A stretch of 64,000 nt of DNA from Deltaproteobacteria bacterium (GTDB lineage: Bacteria; Desulfobacterota; Binatia; UBA9968), in the NCBI GenBank assembly GCA_016874755.1, contig VGTH01000006.1, positions 1 through 64,000 on the forward strand, written 5' to 3'. Shown here piece after piece: positions 15,979-24,184 of the stretch. Position 1 is the first letter of the stretch. Each line of letters begins with the position of its first letter. The notes below the pieces were generated by a model. The model saw only the letters and a program-made list of their open reading frames with translations. It made no database searches and was not told the origin of the DNA. Made by a program: the position numbers and the translations under genes.

Positions 15979-16422
15979 TCATCCTTCAATCGCACTTTTA
16001 ATTTTGTCGCCGAACTCTTTGATCACTGTCTCCGCCTTCTTTTTGACAAACGGATAGCCGAGCGTGCCGAGACGACCAAAGACGTTCACGTCGGTCTCAA
16101 AACCAATCTCCGTGTCATTGCCTTTCGCCGTCAGCGCCAGGGCCATCGTCTGGCGCACGCCGCCGGCTTTGAAATCCTTCCCTTCCATGGCGATCTCGAT
16201 ACACTTTAGCGGCTCGAGCTTCTTTACATCAGCCAACAAATCCAAATGAACGGTGATCGGCCCGACGCTGTCTTTCACCTTCAGTTCATACTTCTCGCGT
16301 TCTTTGATGGTCTTGACGCTTTCGCACCCCGGGATGCAGCGAGAGAGTTTTTCGATGTCCCAAAGAAACTCCCAGACTTTTTCCACCGGCCGGTTGATCA
16401 ACAAGTTGCCCTGAAACTTCAT
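15979..16422 (-). CDS. coxG: CoxG-like SRPBCC-domain protein
   Basis: 147 residues of the CO-dehydrogenase subunit G / SRPBCC family: MKFQGNLLINRPVEKVWEFL, ISRCIPGCESV-like LSRCIPGCE, and ADVKKLEPLKCIEIAMEG. AGGAGG at 16433-16438 supports the start. In aerobic CO dehydrogenase, CoxG recruits the MoxR-type ATPase needed for active-site maturation; here it accompanies a generic molybdenum hydroxylase and no CoxD/CoxE is visible. The hydrophobic C-terminal anchor present in some CoxG is lacking. It probably helps assembly or membrane placement of the adjacent enzyme. Confidence 0.78.
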   Translation of the reverse strand: MKFQGNLLINRPVEKVWEFLWDIEKLSRCIPGCESVKTIKEREKYELKVKDSVGPITVHLDLLADVKKLEPLKCIEIAMEGKDFKAGGVRQTMALALTAKGNDTEIGFETDVNVFGRLGTLGYPFVKKKAETVIKEFGDKIKSAIEG

Positions 16423-16438
16423 CCGCTTCTAATCCTCC

Positions 16439-16528
16439 TCACCACGAAGTCACGAAGAGCACGAAGGTAAGAGAAGAGATTTATGTCTCTCTTCCGAACT
16501 TCGTGTCCTTCGTGCCCTTCGTGGTGAA
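16439..16528. repeat. CACCACGAAG-type palindromic repeat
   Basis: CACCACGAAGTCACGAAGAG (16440 onward) and TTCGTGCCCTTCGTGGTGAA (to 16528) are long imperfect inverted arms around an AT-rich centre, able to fold into a roughly 90-nt hairpin between CoxG and the UbiD remnant. Confidence 0.6.
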
Positions 16529-16548
16529 TCATTTCTTGCAAAATTCTC

Positions 16549-17037
16549 TCACAAATCATCCAACGACACTTTGTCGGCCCCCGGCACTTTGACAATCTCC
16601 GGAAAACTCTGTCCAAACGGCACAGTGGCATCGATGCCCAAACTCGAACCGACGCGGTACTTGCGCACGCACGGCGGCATCCATGGCGCTCGCCATCACC
16701 CGCGGAAAGACATACCCACCGTGCCCGCGGCGGGAAAATGCACCGCCGTGACGCCGGGAAATTCTTTTTTAAGCTGCGAATAGTAAGTCGCCTCCAACGG
16801 CAGTTGTTTAAGAATATGGTTTTCCGTCGTCGGCATGCCGGTGAGCGCGGCCTGATAGGTGGGATTTTTCCGATGCGTGATCGCAGTCACTTCGATCACC
16901 GGCTTGGGATTGGACGGCGTGTAGTAGCCCGACACTTCACCGAACGGCCCTTCTTCTTCGCGCACGTTGGGAAGGACCAGGCCTTCGATGATGATTTCCG
17001 CCGTCGCCGGCACTTCCGCCAGTGGCGAGCACGCCAA
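16549..17037 (-). pseudogene. UbiD-family decarboxylase remnant
   Basis: The first part reads IIIEGLVLPNVREEEGPFGE, YTPSNPKPVIEVTAITHRKN and AVHFPAAGTVGM, the central UbiD sequence including the conserved E-G-P-F-G-E. A stop at 16696-16698 follows MSFRG. Another frame then gives a typical UbiD tail, GIDATVPFGQSFPEIVKV, ending at 16549. The N-terminal domain and more than 100 central codons are missing. It is dead, but shows that a UbiD decarboxylase once accompanied the molybdenum-hydroxylase genes. An intact UbiD is at 35287-36753. Confidence 0.72.
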
Positions 17038-17131
17038 CGCGCACTCGGGTCAGCTCGGCCGCCAGGGCGGGCGCGGACCGCAGGGCTAGTAAAAGCAGCA
17101 ACATCGAGAACGATAAAAATATCTGCACCAT
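17035..17131 (-). pseudogene. Signal-peptide scrap of a solute-binding protein
   Basis: From an ATG at 17131 the frame begins MVQIFLSFSMLLLLLALRSA, then PALAAELTRVRVGV, a classic signal peptide plus the first strand of an NMT1-like binding protein. After about 32 codons the sequence continues as UbiD in another frame. This suggests a deletion joined the 5' end of an SBP gene to the middle of a UbiD gene. Confidence 0.5.
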
Positions 17132-17212
17132 GTCACTTAGGCCTCAAGCCCTATTCACCACGAAGAACCGAACGCGGGGCAGCCGCAACCAAAGAATTGG
17201 GATTCACCACGG

Positions 17213-17298
17213 AGAACAGGGAGAGAGGGAAAGAAATTTTTTCATAAAAACAATTCTCTCTTTCTTGTCTCCGTGAACTCCGTGTCCTCCGTGGTGCA
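17213..17298. repeat. CACCACGGAG-type palindromic repeat
   Basis: TTCACCACGGAGAACAGGGA and CTCCGTGTCCTCCGTGGTG form inverted arms; this is a G-rich variant of the CACCACGAAG family, located upstream of the SBP scrap and downstream of the second molybdenum subunit. Confidence 0.55.
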
Positions 17299-17348
17299 AT
17301 TTCCTCTCCAAACTTTGCGCCTTTGCGCGAGATATTCCGAGTCCTCGC

Positions 17349-19643
17349 TCACTTCGCCCCCTGCGCTTCGATCGCGTTCAACACCCGCTCGGGATAGAGC
17401 GGCAAATCTTTGATGCGGACTTTCATCGCGTCATAAATCGCATTACCCACGGCCGGCGCGATGCCGACAACGGCAAGCTCGCCGATGCCCTTGGCGCCGA
17501 AGGGTCCCTCGGGCAAGGGCACTTCCACCGGGATCGCGACGATCTCGGGAATCTCGTGCGACGACGGCAGTTTGTAATCCATAAACGATGGATTGATCAC
17601 CCGGCCATCTTCGAACTGCAGCCGTTCGTGCAGAGCGTAGCCGATCCCCATCGCCACACCGCCGGTGATCTGGCCGCGCACGCTGATCGGATTGAGCGTG
17701 GTGCCGACGTCGTGCGCCGAGGCAATTTTTCTGATTCTGACAATACCCGTCTCTTCGTCGATCTCCGCTTCCACCGCCTGCGCCGCATATTTCCATCCCG
17801 GAACATACTCTTTCCCCTGCGCTTTATGGGGCAGCGACGGATAGTCACCCTTGCCGCCGTACCAGCCGCGCCCGAGGATCGGCTTCTCCCGGTTATGCGC
17901 CGACTCGAGAACTTGGCGCAGGGAAAGCGACAACTCGGGGCGTTTGGCCGAGACGATCTTTTCGTTGTCGACGGTCAAATCGCTCGCCGGAATCTCGGAC
18001 ATCTTCGACGCCCTTTCGAGCAGCTGTTGTTTTGCGTCCTCCGCGGCTTTCTTGACCGCCATGCCGGTATAAAAAGTCACGCGACTGGAAAATGTGCCGC
18101 GGTCGTAAGGGGTCGCGCCGGTGTCGGCGCAAGTGATGCCAACCGATTCGTACGGAATCCCTAACACCTCGGCGGCGATCTGCGACAAAACCCCGCACAT
18201 CCCTTGGCCTAATTCAGACGAACCGACCATCACCTGCGCGCTGCCGTCTTCGTTGAACAGCACATGGGCGCCGGAAATGCTCGAGTGGGTGGTCGGAGAT
18301 TTGGCGATGACGGCCAGGCCGCGGCCGACGTTTTTCGGCTTCGGCGTGCCCCAGCCAATTTCTCGCGCGACTTTCTGCAAACATTCTTCGAGACCGATGC
18401 TCACCGCCGAATCGCCAATCGCGTTCAGATCACCTTCGCGCAAAATATTTTTCATGCGCAGTTCGAGGGGGTCCATGCCTAATCGCTCAGCGATCATGTC
18501 GAGCTGCGACTCGATGGCAAAGGCACCCTCCGGCACACCCAAACCGCGCAGCTGCGTGCCGCGCATCTTGTTGGTGTAGACCAGTGTCGAAGTGACCCGA
18601 ATATCGTAAATATTGTACGGGCCGATGCCGTCTTTCATCGCCCGACTGCTTGGCGCCAAGCCTTCCGCGTAGGCGCCCTTGTCCCAAAGAAAATCGATGT
18701 CGCGGGCGACGATCTTGCCGTCTTTCATCACGGCGGTTCTAACTTTCACCGTTGCCGGCGTCGAACCCGCCGCCGCGGTGAACTCGTCGGTGCGCGTCAT
18801 CACCATCTTCACCGGCTTGTGCGCCTTCATCGCCAGGGCGATGGCGACCGGCTCCAAGCGCGGCTCGATCTTGCCGCCGAAGCCGCCACCTACCTTGGTG
18901 CAGATAATGCGCATCTTGCTTTCCGGCACGCCGAACAGACTCGCCATCACGGTGCGCAGCTCAAACACTTCCTGGGAGCAGGTCCAGACTGTGACCGTGC
19001 CGCCGATCACCGCCGCCGTGGTGGCGTGCGGCTCCATGTAACTGTGATGGATTTGGCTGGCATGAAAAACGTCCTCGAAAACGTGGTCGGCCTTCTTGAG
19101 CGCCGCTTCGACGTCACCGCGCTCGGTGGAGGCGCGGTGGACGATATTCGTGCCCTGCACTGGATACCACGACGCGAGATACACCGAGCGCGCGCGGAGA
19201 TCGGAAAGATCGTCATGCACCAGCGGCGCGCCGTCGCGGATCGCCTCTTCGGCGCTGAACACCGCCGGCAAGTCTTCGTACTCGACGTCGATCAGCGACA
19301 AAGCCTCTTCCGCTGTGTCCTCGTCGATGGCCGCCACGGCCGCCACCGGTTGACCGACAAAGCGAACTTTATTGATGGCGAAGATATGCTCGTCTTGCAC
19401 GGCGTAGCCGTAGCGCCGCGCCGGCACGTCCTTCGCCGCGATCACCGCCTTTACGCCGGGATGTTTTTTCGTTTTCTCAAGATCGACGCGCAGAACTTTG
19501 CCGTGCGGAATCGGACTGCGCAAGACTTTTCCCCAGAGCATGCCCGGCAATTTCACGTCGGGACCATACACCGCCTGTCCCGTAAGCATCTCCGGTCCGT
19601 CCACCCGCTCCACCGGCTTGCCAATTACTCGATAGTCAGCCAT
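17349..19643 (-). CDS. Xanthine dehydrogenase-family molybdenum-binding subunit, copy B
   Basis: 764 residues. Motifs: VGGGFGGKIEPRLEPVA near residue 251, LRGLGVPEGAFAIESQLDM near 370, SSELGQGMCGVLSQIAAE near 470, and FGAKGIGELAVVG near 720 with the family catalytic Glu. GGAGGC precedes the ATG. It is homologous to copy A but divergent, so it is not a recent duplicate. No separate FAD or 2Fe-2S genes adjoin it; it may share those at 14540-15872 or have lost its own to the deletions at 16.5-17.1 kb. The substrate is unknown; aldehydes, heteroaromatics or hydroxybenzoyl-CoA-like thioesters are options. Confidence 0.87.
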   Translation of the reverse strand: MADYRVIGKPVERVDGPEMLTGQAVYGPDVKLPGMLWGKVLRSPIPHGKVLRVDLEKTKKHPGVKAVIAAKDVPARRYGYAVQDEHIFAINKVRFVGQPVAAVAAIDEDTAEEALSLIDVEYEDLPAVFSAEEAIRDGAPLVHDDLSDLRARSVYLASWYPVQGTNIVHRASTERGDVEAALKKADHVFEDVFHASQIHHSYMEPHATTAAVIGGTVTVWTCSQEVFELRTVMASLFGVPESKMRIICTKVGGGFGGKIEPRLEPVAIALAMKAHKPVKMVMTRTDEFTAAAGSTPATVKVRTAVMKDGKIVARDIDFLWDKGAYAEGLAPSSRAMKDGIGPYNIYDIRVTSTLVYTNKMRGTQLRGLGVPEGAFAIESQLDMIAERLGMDPLELRMKNILREGDLNAIGDSAVSIGLEECLQKVAREIGWGTPKPKNVGRGLAVIAKSPTTHSSISGAHVLFNEDGSAQVMVGSSELGQGMCGVLSQIAAEVLGIPYESVGITCADTGATPYDRGTFSSRVTFYTGMAVKKAAEDAKQQLLERASKMSEIPASDLTVDNEKIVSAKRPELSLSLRQVLESAHNREKPILGRGWYGGKGDYPSLPHKAQGKEYVPGWKYAAQAVEAEIDEETGIVRIRKIASAHDVGTTLNPISVRGQITGGVAMGIGYALHERLQFEDGRVINPSFMDYKLPSSHEIPEIVAIPVEVPLPEGPFGAKGIGELAVVGIAPAVGNAIYDAMKVRIKDLPLYPERVLNAIEAQGAK

Positions 19644-19818
19644 GAATCCGAAGCCTCCCTGTCACACAAATAGAAAATCGCAGGAACGAACCGCATCAAG
19701 CAAATCCAGCGACCGAATCGGCAACATAGACCGAGCCGATACCAATTTGTCAAGCTCAAAGTGCGGTCCGTTCGTCCCGGATTCCGCTCTCAAAGTGAGC
19801 GCAGTGATTTCCGACTTC

Positions 19819-19920
19819 CTCGCCCTCTGGGGAAGGATTGAGGGTGAGGGCGCATTGTGGCACGGTCGATGCTTCGACAGCCCTCTCCCTAGCCCTCTCC
19901 CAAAGGGCGAGGGGACTCGA
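19819..19920. repeat. CCCTCTCCC-type palindromic repeat
   Basis: CCTCGCCCTCTGGGGAAGGA with GGGTGAGGGC faces CCCTCTCCCAAAGGGCGAGG about 60 bp on. The arms are complementary. It resembles the CCCTCACCCTAACCCTCTCCC repeats common in environmental genomes. The surrounding 19644-20212 gap otherwise holds only the fragment at 19965-20147. Confidence 0.45.
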
Positions 19921-19964
19921 TTCTCTCAGTCGCGCGCTGAAATTTTATCGGATTAGGGTTGAGT

Positions 19965-20147
19965 CTACGTGTGGAACTCCTGGGTCAACCACTCCGTGGG
20001 AATTTCCCGTCCAAGGCCGCGCTCCTTGGCGCCCTTGAAGATAACGTAACCGACGGCGGCGAACTGCAGGCCAAGTCCAGCGTTGTTCCAAAAATAGGTG
20101 GCTTCTGGAGGGCAACCCAACTTTGATGATTTCCGGGCGAGGTGCAA
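19965..20147 (-). pseudogene. Unrecognised C-terminal gene fragment
   Basis: A 60-residue frame ends LQFAAVGYVIFKGAKERGLG then REIPTEWLTQEFHT-stop. The composition and clean end look like the C-terminus of a real enzyme rather than noise, but I cannot name the family. No start or upstream part is present. It lies between an amidase and a molybdenum subunit on the same strand. Confidence 0.3.
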
Positions 20148-20212
20148 AGCGTCATGAAGGAAATTTCCCTAACGCGTTCGAGCTTGATTGAATCGAGGTC
20201 GTCGAGTTGAGC

Positions 20213-21652
20213 TTAAAGTGAGGGCCGCCGCGCCAACCACTTGGCGCTTTGTTCATAAGCGTGCGCCACTTGCAACACTCGGCACTCATCGAAATTGTTG
20301 CCGACAATCTGCAATCCCATCGGCAGGCCGCGTGTTGTGAAGCCGCAAGGGACGCTGACCGCCGGCAGACCGGTGACATTGAACGGCACGGTGAACGTGG
20401 TTCCAAGACTGATTCCCGCAGGCTGCAGCGAGAGTTTCTTGCCGTTCAACTCGATGAAGCCTTGCTGGCTCTCTTCAATGGTTGGCGCTGAAATCGGAGT
20501 GGTCGGCGATAAAATGACATCGACCTTTTGCAGCGCTTGGTCAAACTCGTCGCATAGGATACGGCGCGCTCTTTGCGCGTTGATATAAGTTGATGCCGGG
20601 ATCATCAGCGAGCCGATCAGGCGCAGCAGCAGCGGGCGGCTGATATCGCTGGAACGGGTTTTTAGATGCGGCATCAAGTGCACGATGTTCTCGACGCGGC
20701 TGGTGACGGTCTGGACTGGTTGAATCAGATCAATATGTGGTATGGATATTTCCGCCTGCTTCATGCCGAGCGCGCGCAGGGCGCGGACCGAATCGTCAAA
20801 GGCAACTTTGACTTCCCGCGAAATCAGCTCCTCGCAATAGCCTCGCAATACAGCGAAGCGCAGGCCCTTCACCGGTTTGCCCAGATCACGATGGTAATTT
20901 GGCACGGGAGCTTCGGAGCTGAGCGGATCCCTGGGATCGTGGCCGGCGATGGTCTTTAACACCGTCGCGCAATCGCCGATGGTTTTGGTGAAGATCCCGA
21001 AGTGATCCGAGGAGAAACCTCCCGTGCCGCCGACGTTGCCGAAACGGCTGACGCGACCGTAGGTCGCCTTGAGTCCGACGGTGCCGCAATAGGATGCCGG
21101 GTTGCGCACCGAGCCGGCGTTATCGGTACCGATCGAGACCAGACAGAGGCTCGCCGCGACAGCGGCTGCCGAGCCGCCACTGGAACCGCCGGGAATGCAG
21201 GCCACATTCCACGGGTTATGAGTGGTGCCGAAATAGGGATTGATCGTTGTGCCGCCGCTGGCCCACTCGTGCATGTTAGTCTTGCCGAGCATGATGGCAC
21301 CCGCGGCTTTCAGGCGCGCCACCACCGTCGCATCATGATCGGGAATCCAATCGGCGAGAACTTTTGACCCCGCGGTGGTGCGCACGCCGCGCGTCGCCAA
21401 ATTATCTTTGATCGAAACCGGTATGCCGTGCAGCGGACCGCGATACTTGCCGCGGGCGATCTCCTTTTCAGCGGCCTTGGCGTCCTTGCGCGCCTGCTCT
21501 TCCGTGAGCGTCATGTAGGCGTTGAGAACGGGATTGAGCTTTTTGATTCTTTCGAGATAGAGATCCGTCAGCTCCACCGGCGAGAGCCGCTTGGCGCGAA
21601 TCTCACGCGCCGCCTCGCTCAGGGTCAGCGCTTCGAGGTCGATGGAGTTCAC
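20213..21652 (-). CDS. Amidase-signature (GatA/AtzE-like) amidohydrolase
   Basis: 479 residues. The Ser-cisSer-Lys triad is visible: Lys82 in GIPVSIKDN, the GGSSGGSAAA loop at 155-164, and the nucleophile Ser181 in GTDNAGSVRNP. Such enzymes hydrolyse amide bonds of carboxamides, carboxybiuret-like compounds or misacylated tRNA. The GTG start at 21652 overlaps the stop of a 58-residue GatC/AtzG-like gene (GTGA), so translation is coupled, as in heteromeric GatCA or AtzEG enzymes. With the SBP gene upstream this forms a three-gene uptake-plus-hydrolysis operon. GatB is absent, so a tRNA-amidotransferase role is less likely than catabolism. Confidence 0.83.
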   Translation of the reverse strand: MNSIDLEALTLSEAAREIRAKRLSPVELTDLYLERIKKLNPVLNAYMTLTEEQARKDAKAAEKEIARGKYRGPLHGIPVSIKDNLATRGVRTTAGSKVLADWIPDHDATVVARLKAAGAIMLGKTNMHEWASGGTTINPYFGTTHNPWNVACIPGGSSGGSAAAVAASLCLVSIGTDNAGSVRNPASYCGTVGLKATYGRVSRFGNVGGTGGFSSDHFGIFTKTIGDCATVLKTIAGHDPRDPLSSEAPVPNYHRDLGKPVKGLRFAVLRGYCEELISREVKVAFDDSVRALRALGMKQAEISIPHIDLIQPVQTVTSRVENIVHLMPHLKTRSSDISRPLLLRLIGSLMIPASTYINAQRARRILCDEFDQALQKVDVILSPTTPISAPTIEESQQGFIELNGKKLSLQPAGISLGTTFTVPFNVTGLPAVSVPCGFTTRGLPMGLQIVGNNFDECRVLQVAHAYEQSAKWLARRPSL

Positions 21653-21825
21653 TTTTTTACCTGCTTCTCGACCTTCAAGATCGGCGCGACATCGGTCAGA
21701 TCCATGTCGGTCAGCGGCTTTAAAAAATGCTCCAGCTCCTGGTGCTGTTTGAGCACGGTTGTGATTTCGTCTTCGCTCAGGTTGAAGCCATACTCGGCGT
21801 TGAGTTTTCGCACAAGATCTTCCAT
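21649..21825 (-). CDS. Small GatC/AtzG-like amidase partner
   Basis: 58 residues: MEDLVRKLNAEYGFNLSEDE, a helical middle with HFLKPLTDMDLTDVAPILKV, and a lysine-rich end. The D-L-T-D-V-x-P pattern near the C-terminus is the hallmark of GatC-like subunits that wrap the amidase subunit. It lies between SBP (21 bp upstream) and amidase (4-bp overlap) on the same strand. It is too short for routine gene finders. AtzG, a GatC-like protein needed by the amidase AtzE, is the best analogy. Similarity is judged by eye. Confidence 0.6.
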   Translation of the reverse strand: MEDLVRKLNAEYGFNLSEDEITTVLKQHQELEHFLKPLTDMDLTDVAPILKVEKQVKK

Positions 21826-21846
21826 GAGAAACCGCCGTGTCTAATG

Positions 21847-22872
21847 CTATTTCTGGTACCGTTTATAGGCCGCGGCAATAAACCCCTCTCGCTCCAACTC
21901 GGCGAGAATCGAATTGTCCATGAAATCTTCCGCTTTGGCGCTGCCGCGGTCCTTTAGCGTAACCAGATAGTTTTCGATTTGTTCGCGCTCGACGTAGGGT
22001 TTCGCTGGGTAAAGCGCTGACCAGAAGTCGTAGGTTTCGTTCAGCACCGTCTGATCCTTGTTCCGGAGATACTTCCCCAACACCTGAATGGCAAACTCGC
22101 GGTCGGTCTTGAGCCGGGCTAGGCCGCCGATGTAGCCGATCATGAATTTTTTTACCTTGTCGCGGTTGGTTTTGATGTATCGGGCGCTGGTGGAATTGTG
22201 GTTCATGGGGAACTTAATGCCGCTCTGCGCCAGATTGACCATCGGCTTGAACCCCAGCTCCTTGGCTTTGATCGTATCGGGCGGCTGCAGCAGCGTCCCG
22301 TCGATGCTGCCGCTGGCGAGCGCGCCGAAGCGCGCGATTTGATCGCCGGTCTGGATGAACGTCACGTCGGCATCTGGATTGAGTCCCAAGTGCTGCAACG
22401 CGTAGCGCGTCGCCGGATAAGCCGTGCCGCCGAAGCTCAAGATGCCGATCTTCTTGCCCTTGAGATCAGCGGCACTGTGAATTCGCGGCGAAACGTAAAG
22501 TGTGTAAGGAAAAATCCCCAGCGTGGTACTGATCAGTTTGACGTCGCCGCCTTTGAGCGCCGCGTTGATCGCCGTCGACCCGCCGGTGGTCGTGATCTGC
22601 ACATCACCGGAGACCAGCGAAGTGATGGTCTGTGTACCGCCGGTGAAAGTGACCGGTAAAACTTCGATCCCCAGCTCTTTGTAAAAGCCTGACTCGAGAG
22701 CCGTCCACAAAGACCACTGGCTGACGCTACGCAGCGTGGCAACGATGACTTTGTCCTGCGCCGCGACGCAGTTCGCAACACCGAGGCACAAGAAAAAAAT
22801 CAATGACGCGGCCTTCAGCTTCACAGCAGTCCTGCACCGAAAGCACGGCTCAACGTCTCGGGGTTTTGCCAT
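21847..22872 (-). CDS. NitT/TauT-type ABC substrate-binding protein
   Basis: 341 residues. The hydrophobic signal peptide is LIFFLCLGVANCVAAQ, preceded by a rather long N-region; a GTG at 22824, giving MKLKAASLIFF, is an alternative start. SQWSLWTALESGFYKELGIE and SGDVQITTTGGSTAINAAL show the NMT1-like fold. It is the first gene of the SBP / GatC-like / amidase operon, suggesting that its ligand is the amide hydrolysed by the downstream enzyme. No ABC permease is adjacent. The 22873-23152 gap upstream has no recognisable gene. Confidence 0.8.
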   Translation of the reverse strand: MAKPRDVEPCFRCRTAVKLKAASLIFFLCLGVANCVAAQDKVIVATLRSVSQWSLWTALESGFYKELGIEVLPVTFTGGTQTITSLVSGDVQITTTGGSTAINAALKGGDVKLISTTLGIFPYTLYVSPRIHSAADLKGKKIGILSFGGTAYPATRYALQHLGLNPDADVTFIQTGDQIARFGALASGSIDGTLLQPPDTIKAKELGFKPMVNLAQSGIKFPMNHNSTSARYIKTNRDKVKKFMIGYIGGLARLKTDREFAIQVLGKYLRNKDQTVLNETYDFWSALYPAKPYVEREQIENYLVTLKDRGSAKAEDFMDNSILAELEREGFIAAAYKRYQK

Positions 22873-23152
22873 GAGCGTTCCCTCGACAGCGGATTCTCAA
22901 ACGACCTTTTCCAATAGCTGGAGCCATATCGCAAGACCGGAAGAGATGTACTTTCGGTTTGTGCTTGTGGCGAGCAGATCAATTCCAGCCATAAAAGTTG
23001 CGCGGATTGTTCTCAAGAATCTTAGTTCACGCCGTATCCGAAATTCGTTGATCGTTGCGTCATAGATGAACCGCGACGCGCTTGATATTTTGGCAAGGAG
23101 AACTTCAAACTCTTCCGAAGCATCGCCTCGTGGAAGACCGCCGCGCTGGCGT

Positions 23153-24097
23153 CTATTGAGCCCAGGCCTTGCGTACCTCCTGGCTTGAACTGATCAGCCC
23201 AAAGTGAGTAGCCATGTTCTTGAGCGAGAAGCGCTGGAGGTCCAGGTCGTACGCACCAACACAGTCCGCCAAAACCACCGCGTAGTATCCGCGCGCAAAA
23301 GCGTCTCGCACACAGGCCTCCACGCAGCCATTGGTGGCGACGCCGGTGAACAGGAGTGTCTTTGCGCCGAGCCCCCTAAGCATGGCGTCCATTTTCGGGT
23401 TGGTGAAAGCGCTGTGATGCCACTTCGGGATGGATGTTTCCCCGGGACGTGGCGCGACGAAGTCGCAAATTTCCCAACCCCAGGTTCCCGGGATAGTGTA
23501 CTTGGCCCCACCGAGCCCGACCCGCCGGCGGCGCGCCAGAATCGGCCCGTTGTCGTGCTCGGCGTCGGTCTGCGCTTGGGTGTAGACGACGGGCACACCT
23601 ATTGCCCTGGCGGCTTCTAACATCTGCCGCGAGGGCTCCTTCATCGCCTCGATGGTGGAAAGGTCTCCCTGCATCCTCGCGCCGCCTGGAGCGCAGAAGT
23701 CGTTTTGGATGTCGACCATAACGAGCGCCGTGTGGTCCGGCCTCACCATGTCCACTAGCTCGGGCCACACTTCCTTGACTTGCGGCTCCCACGGCTCGAC
23801 TTCCGGATCGAATTCGTAGTCGGCGATAACCCGCTTCTCAAAAATCGGACGGCCGACCTCTGCGGAGACCCGCTGGTGCAGCGGGTGATCCGTGTAGCGC
23901 TTTAAGCTTGCCAAATCCTTCACGACGGCCACCATAGCGTGAGTGAACTCACTGTCACCGCGCAGATCCGGCCCCATTGACCAACTGAGCAGCTCCGGTA
24001 CAACGTCTTTCATTGAGTTGTAACCCGCTACCATAGCGTCAATCTTCTCTTGCGGGGTGCCGGGTTTGACCTTGAGAAGGACAACATGTTTGATCAT
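23153..24097 (-). CDS. Dabb-domain / isochorismatase-like hydrolase fusion
   Basis: 314 residues in two domains. Residues 1-97 are a stress-responsive A/B-barrel (Dabb) domain: MIKHVVLLKVKPGTPQEKID and LKRYTDHPLHQRV. Residues 120-305 are a cysteine hydrolase of the isochorismatase family with triad Asp129 (VMVDIQNDF), Lys225 (SIPKWHHSAF) and Cys258 (TGVATNGCVEACVRDA). Relatives include N-carbamoylsarcosine amidase, nicotinamidase and biuret hydrolase. Dabb domains are usually free-standing, so the fusion is unusual. The reaction is probably amide or carbamoyl hydrolysis. The nearby amidase and Bug SBP fit an amide-degrading role. Confidence 0.82.
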   Translation of the reverse strand: MIKHVVLLKVKPGTPQEKIDAMVAGYNSMKDVVPELLSWSMGPDLRGDSEFTHAMVAVVKDLASLKRYTDHPLHQRVSAEVGRPIFEKRVIADYEFDPEVEPWEPQVKEVWPELVDMVRPDHTALVMVDIQNDFCAPGGARMQGDLSTIEAMKEPSRQMLEAARAIGVPVVYTQAQTDAEHDNGPILARRRRVGLGGAKYTIPGTWGWEICDFVAPRPGETSIPKWHHSAFTNPKMDAMLRGLGAKTLLFTGVATNGCVEACVRDAFARGYYAVVLADCVGAYDLDLQRFSLKNMATHFGLISSSQEVRKAWAQ

Positions 24098-24184
24098 CTC
24101 AACCTCCGAAAATTGTTTGGCGGCCGGAGGACGAAGGGCGCCTTACCGATCGTGGTCGCCGACCGATAAAATTTCTATTTCGCT

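Noticed and set aside
10769-19643. Complete CO dehydrogenase (cox) operon
   Set aside because: CoxG-like, FAD and FeS genes fit, but the large subunits lack a clear AYRCSFR CO-type active-site loop (GHFRSPG and LRGLGVP instead) and coxDEF are absent.
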